The notes beneath the pieces were generated by a model that saw nothing but the letters and a program-made list of their open reading frames with translations, searched no databases and had not been told where the DNA came from. This document shows, piece by piece, positions 1 through 10,035 of a DNA stretch of 64,000 nt. The stretch's first letter is position 1. Each line of letters begins with the position of its first letter. The DNA is from [Phialemoniopsis] sp. UDSM-2020 (taxonomy: Eukaryota; Ascomycota; Sordariomycetes; Thyridiales; Thyridiaceae): the NCBI GenBank assembly GCA_018873225.1, contig JAEILZ010000006.1, positions 2,418,001 to 2,482,000 on the forward strand. The letters are read 5' to 3'. The position numbers and the translations under genes are program-made.

Positions 1-1162
1 TGTGAGTAATGACCGAAAATACGCAAGCTCATGGCAGTCACGACAATAGCCTAACCATTACTTGATAGTTCTCCAAGATCCCAGCGTCGCATCATCACCC
101 GTCGAAAACCGCATCGCCTTCCTCCAAGCTAAGAACATGACCCAAGAGGAGGTCAGCGCCGCCATGGCCCGCGCATCATCCGACTCCGGCGCTCCGCCTT
201 CCTACCCTCCTGCACCTCCTGCCTCATACCCGCGTGGACAACAGCAGCCCTATTACGGACAGTACCCGCCCTACGCGTGGCAGCCCCCGCCCCAAGAGCC
301 CCCTAGAAGGGACTGGAGAGATTGGTTCATCGTTGCCACTGTCGCCGGCGGTGTCAGCTACGGCCTGTACGCCCTTACCAAGGTAAGAGATCTAGGACTT
401 CAGAGTCTAGCTGGCTACATTACTTACGCTGCTTAGCGCTACATCTACCCTCTCGTTGCTCCCCCAACCCCCGAACGCCTTGAGCAGGATAAGAAATCAA
501 TTGACGAGCAGTTTGAGCGCGCCTTTGGTCTGGTTGAGCAGCTAGCCAAGGACACTGAGGCACTCAAGGCGGCTGAGAAAGACCGAACCGAGCGGTTGGA
601 TGCTGCGCTGGCGGATCTGGAGAGCACTCTGAGCGAGCTCAAGGCGGCCAATAGGCGTAGAGAAGATGACGCCAATCGTGTCAGGGACGACGTGCAAAAC
701 CTGAAGAGCTCTCTACCCAGAGCCATGGATTCCCAAAAGGAGCAGACCGATAACAGGATGAAGGAGCTCAACACAGAGCTGAAGAGCCTCAAGACCCTGA
801 TCAGCCAACGCATGACACCAGCGGCTCCCTCGTCTTCAACTCCGGCCCCGGCTTCGACTGGCGGATATCTTCGTGCTTCGAGCGCTGTCCCTCCTGCAGC
901 CTCTTCCGAAACCTCATCTACCCCCGCGAACGGTACCGAGAGCTCGGAGCCAGCCGCCTCTGCCACACAAGAGGACTCGACCAAGCCGCGTGACTACACC
1001 GGTTACGTCGCCAGCCTCGGACGCAGCTCTCCGTTCAGCAGCGGCATGCCCATGTCAAGGGCCTCCATCCCTGACTGGCAGAAGCCGAAGACCCCTCAGC
1101 CGGCGTCTGTGTCAACCCCCGAAGCTGAGGGCAGCTCTGCTCAGGCTTCTGGTAGCACTTGA
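1..1162 (+). CDS. PEX14: Pex14 peroxisomal docking protein (5' end outside window)
   Basis: Component of the peroxisomal import docking complex that receives the cargo receptor Pex5. The first base is the last base of an upstream exon; intron 2-68 (GTGAGT...TAG) follows, then exons 69-382 and 437-1162 (intron 383-436). Joining base 1 to 69 restores a Phe codon and the Pex14 N-domain signature FLQDPSVASSPVENR, with IAFLQAKNMT just after it. Next come a Pro/Tyr-rich linker, one hydrophobic segment (WFIVATVAGGVSYGLYAL) consistent with membrane association, a long Glu/Lys-rich coiled coil (about 490-810) and a Ser/Pro-rich tail. About 346 residues are visible. The extreme N-terminus is missing only because the window starts there. 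Family assignment is firm; the number of upstream exons is unknown. Confidence 0.93.
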
Positions 1163-2053
1163 TTGGGAATGGACTGTTGATCATACTTTGTCATCTTAGG
1201 AGTTCGGGGACCGAGCATTGTACACTATGAACACGGAATGGGAAGGTCGAATACAGGAAGATATCTTGGAAGTTGGTGCATCTTTACTCGAGGTGGATAC
1301 ACCATAGACTTGCGCGGGAAAACATACTCATCTTCCCTGAAGGTCTTGGTGGTTTTATGGTACTTGAGCCCCCTTGCGTACACTATCACTCGTATGCGAA
1401 ATGCTACAATGGAACTTACACATCTTCTGACTGATGCAGCTTGGATGTTCCAACATCGTGAAGTGATTTCATTGACCAAGTAAGGTATCTTCCGAGACAT
1501 CGCCTCTGAATCTCCGTCCCTCCGAGGCTACCTACTTTACTACTAGGTAGGGGAATGATTTGTCTTTGAAAGTCAATGATAAATAATTATTCGAAAGCTT
1601 GAGTGCTCCTGCGCCATTGAAGTGTTGAGGTCATCGGCGAGTGGCCATAACTGTACGGATACACCTAGACTGTCTTGATTTTTTGCCCCCATCCCCACAC
1701 GCGGCGCTTTTGATTGAGCCGAGGCACGCTGGACATCATTTCTTTCAAGCAGCACATGGACCTTCTTTCGAACATAACTATCTCCAGGATGGGTATCAGG
1801 CCAACGTGTGCCCCTGCTCCGAACTGATGTGCTAGGGGCCTTTTTAGTGTGGCCTCTTGGTATTAATCGAGAATAATTGAGGTGTAGTTGGCCAAAGTCC
1901 CTACCCCGGATTTACATGCCTCTTACTTCGTATTTTCCACCCCATCCTCTTACGGAATAATCCTAGTTGAAGCACCGATTCTTTGCGCATTTTCTATTCT
2001 TTGTATACTTATTCTTTACTTTCTGCTTGATTCGCCCTGTCTTACGACCCAGG
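1163..2053. other. Intergenic: PEX14 3' end and esterase promoter
   Basis: I see no gene here. It contains one inverted TACCTA/TAGGTA element (1529-1549) and an AT-rich, pyrimidine-rich leader just before the esterase start. Short open frames (for example 1238-1483) show no family features. Confidence 0.6.
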
Positions 2054-3588
2054 ATGTCTTCCGCCTCGGACCAAACGGCCAAGGCCGGAGGGTCCGTGTT
2101 TGACACGTCCAACCTCAGCATGGCGCTCGCCTTTTTGCCCAAAGTACCGGCGCTGTCATATATGGCACTGATGCATACCTTGCGCCGCACAGAACAGTCA
2201 AAATATTGGGACCTACGCACTGCCCTGACTGTCTCCATGGTCAGGTCTTTCATGACGCCCTCAAAGCCATTGAGCATATCCGCCACACAGAAGCTGCTCA
2301 ACAAGGACCCAGGCATCAAGGGCAGGATCTGGGTGAGCAAGTACGCTGCGCCGGCGCCCCCAGAAGAGGACATACGGAACGCATTGCTGCGGGTCATTGA
2401 GCGGTTGCAAGTGCCATCGGCTTCCAAGATCGAGGTGCGGCTTCCGGAGATTGAGCCCGTCGAGGCGGAGTGGACGGGCTACAGGGAGTATGCCACTCCC
2501 AAGTCAGTACTGCCGGCAATCTCGGAGGAGGAGAAATACGTGGAAATGATGAAGGAATGCAAAACACCAACGACAGTGCTCTACTTTCATGGCGGCGCTT
2601 ATTATCTTATGGACCCGGCCACACATCGTCCGTACTGCAAGAAGATCGCCAAGCTCACTGGTGGACGCTGTTACTCAGTGCGGTACCGGCTCGCGCCGCA
2701 AAACCCGTTTCCGGCCGCGCTCATGGATGTGTTGGCCTCCTATCTCACGCTCCTGTATCCGCCTCCTGGGGCTTTCCACGACGCCGTCAAGCCTGAGCAT
2801 ATCGTGATTGCTGGCGATAGGTATGAACACATGCACTTTCCCAGAGCGTGTCCAACGATTTAACTGGTCTTGACCATAGTGCTGGCGGTAATCTCGGGCT
2901 GGCACTTTTACAGACTCTACTAGAGCTCAGGCGCCAGAACCTCAAGATCGCCTGGTTCGGTGAAGAGCGAGAAATCCCGCTCCCGGCTGCCGTCGCTGTC
3001 AACTCGCCCTGGATGGACATGACGCATACCTCGCCATCCTGCACCAGCAATGCAGACTACGACTACCTCCCAGCCTTATCTCACGCAAACCGTGTCACGC
3101 CGCCCGCCTGCGACGCTTGGCCTGCCGTACCGGCGCGCAAGACGCTCTATGTCGACGACTCGATGGTTCTGCACCCTCTCGTTACTCTTCTCATGGCCCA
3201 AAGCTGGGAGGGGTCACCTCCAGTATGGATGTGTGGCGGGTGGGAGCTGCTAGCGGATGAGGGAAAGTACGTGGCCGGCAAGATGCGGGATCAGGGAGTG
3301 ACGGTGGTGTACGAGGAGTACGAGGCGATGCCTCACACTTTTGCCATGTTGTTCTCCCACCTGGCAGAGTCGCATCGGTGCTTTACTGGGTGGGCTGGCT
3401 TCATGAGGCAGGCTGTTGAGGACGCAAGGAGGATAGAGTCCAAAGCGACGACAATCAAGGCTGTCAGCTTGGAGGAGGTGCCGATGGGTCCTGATGGGTT
3501 GCAGCCGTACGCGGAATGCGAGATGAAGGAGAGGTTATACAAATGGTGTGAGGAGAACACCTCAGCAGAAGCCGTTGCCAAGCTGTAA
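2054..3588 (+). CDS. Alpha/beta hydrolase, hormone-sensitive-lipase type esterase
   Basis: Probable carboxylic-ester hydrolase; substrate unknown. Exons 2054-2820 and 2880-3588 give 491 aa. The intron (2821-2879) splits the catalytic Ser codon: AG|T rebuilds G-D-S-A-G-G with Ser256. The oxyanion motif HGGAYY is at residues 179-184. The other triad members are probably Asp382 (WELLADEG) and His408 (MPHTF). I chose the ATG at 2054. An in-frame ATG at 1967 would add 29 residues (MKHRFFAHFLFF...) that could be a membrane anchor, but they translate a T-rich leader and are not needed by the fold. Members of this family act in lipid, xenobiotic and secondary metabolism; no neighbour narrows the role. 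Confidence 0.85.
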
Positions 3589-4172
3589 GGCTCATGCGGT
3601 GGGAAGTTGCGAAAGGTTGTTGAAATGCTCGTATGATAGATAGATACCCTTATGTTATTTTACGTAGAAGACCGCACTATGAGAGTCGAGACCGTATGGG
3701 AAGACACTTACATCTAACAAAGTCCAAATTTGACTGAATTCTAAACGAAACCACGGTTTGAGAGAAACGTTTGGCAGGAGTTGTGTATTAGTTGTGACGC
3801 TTCAAAAACGACAGACGTTGCCTTGTCCGCCCACGATTTCTACTAACCGAATGTCACAAAACATCGTGCACACCAGTCTCTCAAAAACTAGATTTCATTT
3901 TATATATCATTTTTATCACCGATCATTCTTGAGACATCCTAAGAAACGCGCGTGCTATCCGGGGGACCTTGCAACTGCCGCCCCCGGCAAGTCTAAGTGG
4001 AACCGCCGGACCCTGCCGGCCTTGGCTCATAAAAGATTTAGTGCTCCTGAAGCCCCAACGATCAGCAATGCATAAAGGCCCCTTGAAGACAGCGCTCAAG
4101 CACAACGCAACCCGGGCCCAATAGCTTGCCCGTCCTTTCCTTTTTTTCCCCCGAGGAGAGAGTGCGAGAAGG
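3589..4172. other. Intergenic between esterase and sterol-reductase-like gene
   Basis: Holds the esterase 3' UTR and the promoter/leader of the downstream gene. I see no further gene. Confidence 0.5.
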
Positions 4173-5777
4173 GTGGACAAGATGAACCGCCATCGTGCCG
4201 CCGTGGCCCAGATCGCCGCCAGCGTGCGCGCCTTCTTCGAGCGCGGCGAGCCCTTCAGGGTCAACCACGGCAGCTCCAACACGACGCGCCGCATCGCCGC
4301 CGGGCCCAGCACCGCCGTCGACATCCGCGCCCTCAACAACGTGCTCTCCGTCGACGCCGCCAAGCGCACCGCCCTCGTCGAGCCCAACGTCCCCATGGAC
4401 CGCCTCGTCGAGGCCACCCTGCCGCACGGCCTCGTCCCGCCCGTCGTCATGGAGTTCCCCGGCATCACGGCCGGAGGGGGCTTCGCGGGCACGGGCGGCG
4501 AGAGCAGCAGCTTTCGCCACGGCTACTTTGACGAGACGGTGCGCCGCGTCGAGATGGTGCTCGCCGACGGCGAGGTCGTCGAGGCCGAGCCCGGTACCGG
4601 CGACCGCACCGACCTGTTCCGCGGCGCCGCGGGCGCGGTGGGCACGCTCGGCCTGACGACGCTGCTCGAGCTCGAGCTCGTCGAGGCCAAGAAGTACGTG
4701 CGCACGACGTACCGCCGCACGCGCAGCGTCGCCGAGGCCGTCGAGGCCGTCAAGGAGGAGGTCGGCCGGCCCGGCAACGACTACGTCGACGGCATCCTCT
4801 TCTCCAAGGACCACGGCGCCGTCATCACCGGCCAGCTCACCGACGCCAAGCCCGAGGGCGTCAAGCCCCAGACATTCTCGGGCGCCTGGGACCCCTGGTA
4901 CTACATGCACGTGCAGGCGCGCACCGACTTTGCGCCGGGCCAGGGGCCGCCGCCGCTGCCGCCTGTCGAGGGAGACGGCGGTGCCACAGTCGCTACCACC
5001 ACCACCACCTCCGCCGACAGTGTGACCGAGTACATCCCGCTCGCCGAGTACCTCTTCCGCTACGACCGCGGCGGCTTCTGGGTCGGCCGCTCGGCCTTCC
5101 GCTACTTCGAGCCCTGGGTGCCCTTCAACCGCTACACGCGCTGGTTCCTCGACGACTTCTTGCACACGCGCATGCTCTACCGCGCGCTGCACGCCTCGGG
5201 CGAGGGCCGCCACGTGGTGCAGGACCTAGCGCTGCCCTTCGCCACGGCCGAGGAGTTCGTCGACTACACGAGCGCCGAGCTGGGCATCTGGCCGCTGTGG
5301 CTGTGCCCGCTGAAGCGCCGCGAGGGCCCGACGTTCCACCCCGTCACGCGCAGGGAGACGTCCGACCCCGTCGACGAGGTGCAGATGCTCAACATCGGCG
5401 TGTGGGGCGACGGGCCCCGGAAGCAGGACCAGGCCGTGGCCAAGAACCGCGCGCTCGAGGCCAAGCTGCGCGAGCTCGGCGGCATGAAGTGGCTGTACGC
5501 GCGGACCTACTACGACGAGCCCGAGTTCTGGGACGTGTACGGCGGCAAGGGCTGGTACGACGAGCTGCGGAACAAGTACAAGGCCGCGACGCTGCCGACC
5601 GTGTACGACAAGGTCAAGGTCAAGGAGGAGAAGGAGTTGAGTCTGTGGGACAGGCTGAAGCTGAGGCGGCCTGTCGGTGGCCTGTATGGCATTTACAAGG
5701 GCATTCAAAGCAAGGACTACATGCTGCACAGGAATGCGACGTGGAAGTGGAAAGGAGAGGAAAAGACGAAGGCGTGA
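4173..5777 (+). CDS. FAD-linked Delta(24)-sterol reductase-like (DHCR24/Diminuto family)
   Basis: Single-exon 534-aa protein. The N-terminal half has a PCMH-type FAD-binding fold: VEPNVPMDRLVEATLPHGL, then the PGITAGGGFAGTGGESSSF flavin-binding loop. The C-terminal half carries DHCR24-like blocks: FRYDRGGFWVGR, VVQDLALPF and WPLWLCPLKRR. In animals and plants this family reduces the sterol side-chain Delta24 bond. Most fungi retain a C24-methylated side chain, so the substrate here is open. ATG 4173 is used; Met4 (4182) is an alternative. Codon use is strongly C/G-ending (for example the 4195-4660 stretch), more extreme than several neighbours. It converges on HMG-CoA synthase, another sterol-pathway gene. 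Membership of the family is clear, function less so. Confidence 0.85.
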   Translation: MDKMNRHRAAVAQIAASVRAFFERGEPFRVNHGSSNTTRRIAAGPSTAVDIRALNNVLSVDAAKRTALVEPNVPMDRLVEATLPHGLVPPVVMEFPGITAGGGFAGTGGESSSFRHGYFDETVRRVEMVLADGEVVEAEPGTGDRTDLFRGAAGAVGTLGLTTLLELELVEAKKYVRTTYRRTRSVAEAVEAVKEEVGRPGNDYVDGILFSKDHGAVITGQLTDAKPEGVKPQTFSGAWDPWYYMHVQARTDFAPGQGPPPLPPVEGDGGATVATTTTTSADSVTEYIPLAEYLFRYDRGGFWVGRSAFRYFEPWVPFNRYTRWFLDDFLHTRMLYRALHASGEGRHVVQDLALPFATAEEFVDYTSAELGIWPLWLCPLKRREGPTFHPVTRRETSDPVDEVQMLNIGVWGDGPRKQDQAVAKNRALEAKLRELGGMKWLYARTYYDEPEFWDVYGGKGWYDELRNKYKAATLPTVYDKVKVKEEKELSLWDRLKLRRPVGGLYGIYKGIQSKDYMLHRNATWKWKGEEKTKA

Positions 5778-6305
5778 GAAGACATGTATCAAATTTGTGT
5801 ACGATCACTCTCTAATTTAGACTCGAGCAACGGTACACACCGTTAGACGAAAGCGTTGCTCAGATAGACCTGTAGATTATGTATTGTTTTTCTCGAAGCA
5901 ATGAGACTGGTTTCTTTCTCGGAAAGTCTCGACGTGGCCTATGGACAGTCCCATCATCTTCAACCGGAGAAAGGTGCGAAATCATCACAGTTCTCGACAA
6001 ACTTTTACGGCAGTGTGGCATCTCTCTTGCCGTCGGTGGCTCTTTTGTGCAACATTTGTATCTATTATTATTCTAAGTAGCCGATTCGAGCATCTCTTAT
6101 ATACGGATGGTCTCCTCTTGCCATCATAGATTAGTCGAGAGGCTCCGTAAGTGGAACTCTTGCTCGTCATATCATAACTCCGTTGAAGCAAGACGCCGCT
6201 TTGTTCATGCCGGTCGTCGTATCATGCACCAAGACTCGCTCTATCCTCAGAATCCGAAGCCTGTATCGCGCGGTGTAAACCCCTCTTCAACCCGTTCTAT
6301 AGAGT
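5778..6305. other. Convergent 3' intergenic region
   Basis: Shared 3' region of the sterol-reductase-like gene (+) and HMG-CoA synthase (-). No gene seen. Confidence 0.5.
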
Positions 6306-7926
6306 CTAGGCCTTGACCGAGTAAGTGCGCTTGAACATGTCGTCGACGTTCTCGAGGTAGTAAGTGCCAGGGATGATGGTGGACACCTCGCCGGCCGGGG
6401 TGTAGCTCTTCTGAAGGTGAGCCTTCTTGCGGAGCTCGCACATCTACAAAATGTCAGTTTTGTCTCTTGGCTTGTACATATCATTTGGGGATAACTCACG
6501 TCGTCATAAGTCTGGGGAGGAACAGCGCGGCGGGCAGCCAGCCTGTTGGGAAGGTCAAGGACCTTGCTCAGCTGCTCGGTGCTGCCGTTGATACGGAAAG
6601 AGCAGAAGCTGGCAGCCAGACCGGAGCCGTAGCTGAAAAGAGCAATGCGCTTGCCCTGAAGCGTAGCGCTGTCGATGTGGGAGAGCAAGCTGGCAAGGCC
6701 ACCCCAGACACTGGCGCAGTACATGTTACCGCACAGGGTGGCGACCTGGATACCGGGGTTGACGCGCTCTTGGAAGCGCTTCTTGGTCAGACCCATGAAG
6801 GTCTTCTCGAGGGTCTTGTCGGTCAGGGACTTCTTGTAGTCCATGTCGCGGTACTCGGCGGGGACATCGGCGAAGGCGGGGCTGTCAGGGTTCGCCAGGA
6901 AGTCGTGGTAGAGCATACGTCCGTAAGACTTGGCGACGAGCTTGCAGTTGGGAGCGTGGAAGGTCAGGTAGTCGAAGCGATCCAGCGAGGTCTTGCCATC
7001 GGCGGAAGCAGCGCCATTGGCATGGCCGTTGGCCTGACCCTTGGAGAGGAGAGCCTCGCGCTTGTTGTAGGCGCGGTAAGATGAGTCGAGAGCCTCGGTG
7101 TAGCAGGTGAGCGAGTAGTGGCCATCAACGTAGGGGTACTCGCTGGTGAAGTCAGGCTTGTAAAAGTCGTAAGCGTGCTGCATGTGGCTTCCACGGAGAC
7201 CGGGCTCGGCCACGACGGGCGCATCGGGGCCGACCAGCATGGCAACGGCACCGGCACCACCAGTGGGACGCGCGTTGCCCTTGGCATACAGCGCAATGTC
7301 GGCAGCAACAACGATAGCGTCACGGCCATCCCAGCCAGACGACTCGATCCAGTTGACGGCGTTGAAGAAGGCGTTGGTACCGCCGTAGCAGGCGTTGATG
7401 GTGTCAACACCCTCAATGTTGGTGTTATCGCCGAACAGCTGCATAAGCACCGACTTGACCGACTTGGACTTGTCCAGAATGGTCTCGGTGCCGACCTCGA
7501 GACGGCCGATAGAGTTGACGTCGATCTTGTACTTGTCGAGCAGGTTCTTGGTGGCGGTCAGGGCGAAGGAGTAGATGTCTGGGTTGACATGGAGAATCAG
7601 CTCACGCGCCCACCAAAGCAGGGGTGCGGCCCAAGTAGAGGGTATTTAACCAACCTTCACGGTCATCGCAGAAGCTCATCTTGGTCTGACCAAGACCAAT
7701 GGTGTACTTGCCGGTGCTAACACCGTCAAACTTCTCGAGCTCGGATTGCTCGACATACTGCGTGCGGCGCCTGTTAGGATTTTTTGGCGGGGGAGGGCGC
7801 GATCTCGGAGCGGGGGGGTAAGGATAGGGGTCCTGGACAGTGGACAGGGTCAGGGTGAGCACGTACCTGGCTGGGGAAGTAGATCTCAATGGCCTTAATG
7901 CCAATGTTCTGGGGACGGGAAGCCAT
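6306..7926 (-). CDS. ERG13: Hydroxymethylglutaryl-CoA synthase
   Basis: Condenses acetyl-CoA with acetoacetyl-CoA to HMG-CoA, the committed entry to the mevalonate/ergosterol/isoprenoid pathway (cytosolic). Exons, in transcript order: 7926-7867, 7757-7655, 7578-6500, 6443-6306; phases join exactly to give 459 aa. The catalytic triad is visible: Glu86 (LEVGTET), Cys118 (NACYGGTN) and His262 (FHAPNCK). The N-terminus [20 protein letters not shown] and the [13 protein letters not shown] block are typical. In intron 1 an AG sits only a few bases after the CTAAC branch site (rc of 7773-7777); the acceptor further on (after CGCACGCAG) is used because it restores the conserved PSQ-YVEQ junction. A single long open frame at 6287-7450 misses both ends of the real protein. 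Confidence 0.96.
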
Positions 7927-10035
7927 TTTGAACAGAAAGTCGAGCTTTGTCTGGAAATAACGCGTCTTCCTGCGAGTAGGGGATGTGTCTGTTGAGAGGA
8001 AGGGGGGAGGGGGGGACTGGAGACTGTATTAAAGGCGTTGTTAGCTCTTCTGTTAGTCGAGAGATGGTCGTCCAGGTACTGGTGGTGCTGGCACTATTTG
8101 CTTGTCACTCTTTTTTTTTTTTTGCCATGCCATTGGGGTTCCTAGGTTTTGGAGGGGCGAACAACCACCACCACCACCGCCTTTCACCGCCGTTTTCTGA
8201 TCATTGCTGTCTCTTGCCGCTCGCTGGCTTGGACCCCTGGCAGTTACCCCTCCAAGCCTGCAGAATCAATGGAGAATTTCAATCCAATGAGGCCTCATAC
8301 ATGCGATTCTAGTCCTGAATTGACCGGTTTCGTCTTGCTTGATGAAGGACAACTAACTTACTAAGGTACTTGAATGAGGGCTTGCTTAAGTGGTGAGGGA
8401 TCCTTGCTGTCTTGCTGTGCTGTGGGTACTTGAGATCAACAAGTTGAATGGTAGCTCGATTGTTGCGATGCCAGCTTGTCGACTTTATATCTCCTGGCTG
8501 GAGATGGCTGGCGATCAGTACCCGAGAACAAAGAGGCACACACAGTCATCCAGAAAGCCCGTAGCTACTCTAGATGGTACGTACTTCTAAATGACCAGGC
8601 CGGGCGGGATTGGCATCATCCCCAGGGTCTTCCAACTCCGTTTGAACGGGTACCTTTGTCTGTCACTCGAGCCCTGGTTTACACATTGTTCCCTTCCAGG
8701 TTGTCATTGTTGTGTGCCCAGTTGACGTCTTGGCACAATGACCCGGGCCTCAAAATTCTCCTCTGCTTCTTGGTTGGTCCCTCCTGTAGCTATTGGCCGT
8801 TACGAAGTAGGTACAGCATGTGCCTGGCCGTGATACAATTACGACGTTACCGCGGCAAACAGGGTATACATGCGCAACTCTGGCCTTGTGGTCCGCTTGC
8901 TGGCGAGAGCCAGGAACGGGACGACAATGAGGGAATGCCAGCCACTTACTTCGTAGTCTGTTAACAACGAATACTTCTGAATTCCCAGACAGCATGGCAA
9001 GATGAAAGGTATCTGCTAATAGAAGCAGTTGATTAGTCTGCCTGCCTAGTCGGGACGAAACGGCCGGCTGGCGGGGCGCCTGGATCCCTGTTTCTTGCCT
9101 GATACCTTATCGTTGACGCGATCTGATGTTCGTAAATTTTCTTTTCTTTTCCCCCTTCGTTTCCGTTGAGATGGATTTTGATTGACCCATGCAGAGCTGC
9201 GTCCACGTATGACGAGCCAGGATTTGGATGGAGTGGGTGGGTCGCGCAGGTTGTGCAGAATCGACGTAGCCAGGGGTAAAAGTGGGTGTGAAAGGTCTCA
9301 CACTTCCCATTGCGGTATGGACTCGCAATGGCGTGAAGATTGAGCGATCCCGGAGGCTAACCTTACTTTGAAGCTTTTATCGATTATCTGATCCTCGTTG
9401 CTCCTAGACATCTGGTCCTAGTCCAGTGACAATTGCTCAGCCTCCCTCAACGTCGTCACTCATCCCAACCACCCCCCCGGGGTCGGCTAAAGGAGCAGTT
9501 GGTGCGGTTGGACACCTCGTGGAGCTTCCCCATGGACTTCCATGGCCTATGGGCATGCCAGGTAAAACATACGGACCAACGGTGTTGTTGAGCCGTCGGC
9601 CGAACGAACAGGGCTGAAAGCCTCATGATCACTTCTGTGTTTGGCCTAGCAAGCTTGCTCAGCCTCGTTCGATGTCGTAAGGCGTCGTGACGGACGGCAT
9701 CTGCCGCCGCCATGTTTCACCCTTTGTAAGCAATTATTCTACCATCAGCCAGCCTTCGCAACGACGAGGATTAACGTAGTTGCTCGGGAGGCTCCTCGTG
9801 ATGCTGCGCCGTGTAACATTACAATCTCTCAGAGAGGGGAGGCAGTCGTCATCACAACACCTCAAGATGGAGCATGTTACGCAAACTCGTCCGATGTTCA
9901 GGCTCAAGCTTGGTTCGAAAGAGGTTTGATCATTTTTTATGCTGAATGTGACCGCAAAACTCGCGAGTCGATGTACCTAACGCCTGCCTATGCAAATGCA
10001 ACGATTTACAGAAAAATCTCGATGATGCCCTATCT
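7927..10035. other. 2.1-kb intergenic, HMG-CoA synthase leader and BCS1-like 3' region
   Basis: The promoter side of HMG-CoA synthase includes a pyrimidine-rich stretch with a 13-T run (8111-8123). A TACGAAGTAGGTAC element lies at 8801-8814. Open frames up to 162 codons exist (8476-8964) but show no domain, hydrophobic or codon-bias signal. I see no gene. Confidence 0.55.

Noticed and set aside
445..984. 179-codon minus-strand frame opposite PEX14
   Set aside because: It is antisense to a well-supported coding exon; a shadow frame.
4062..5213. 383-codon minus-strand frame opposite the sterol-reductase-like gene
   Set aside because: A by-product of the extreme C/G third-position bias of the real gene; its Ala/Gly/Arg/Val-rich translation has no fold-like features.
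8476..8964. 162-codon open frame in the 7.9-10.0 kb gap
   Set aside because: No motif or hydrophobic pattern; length is compatible with chance.
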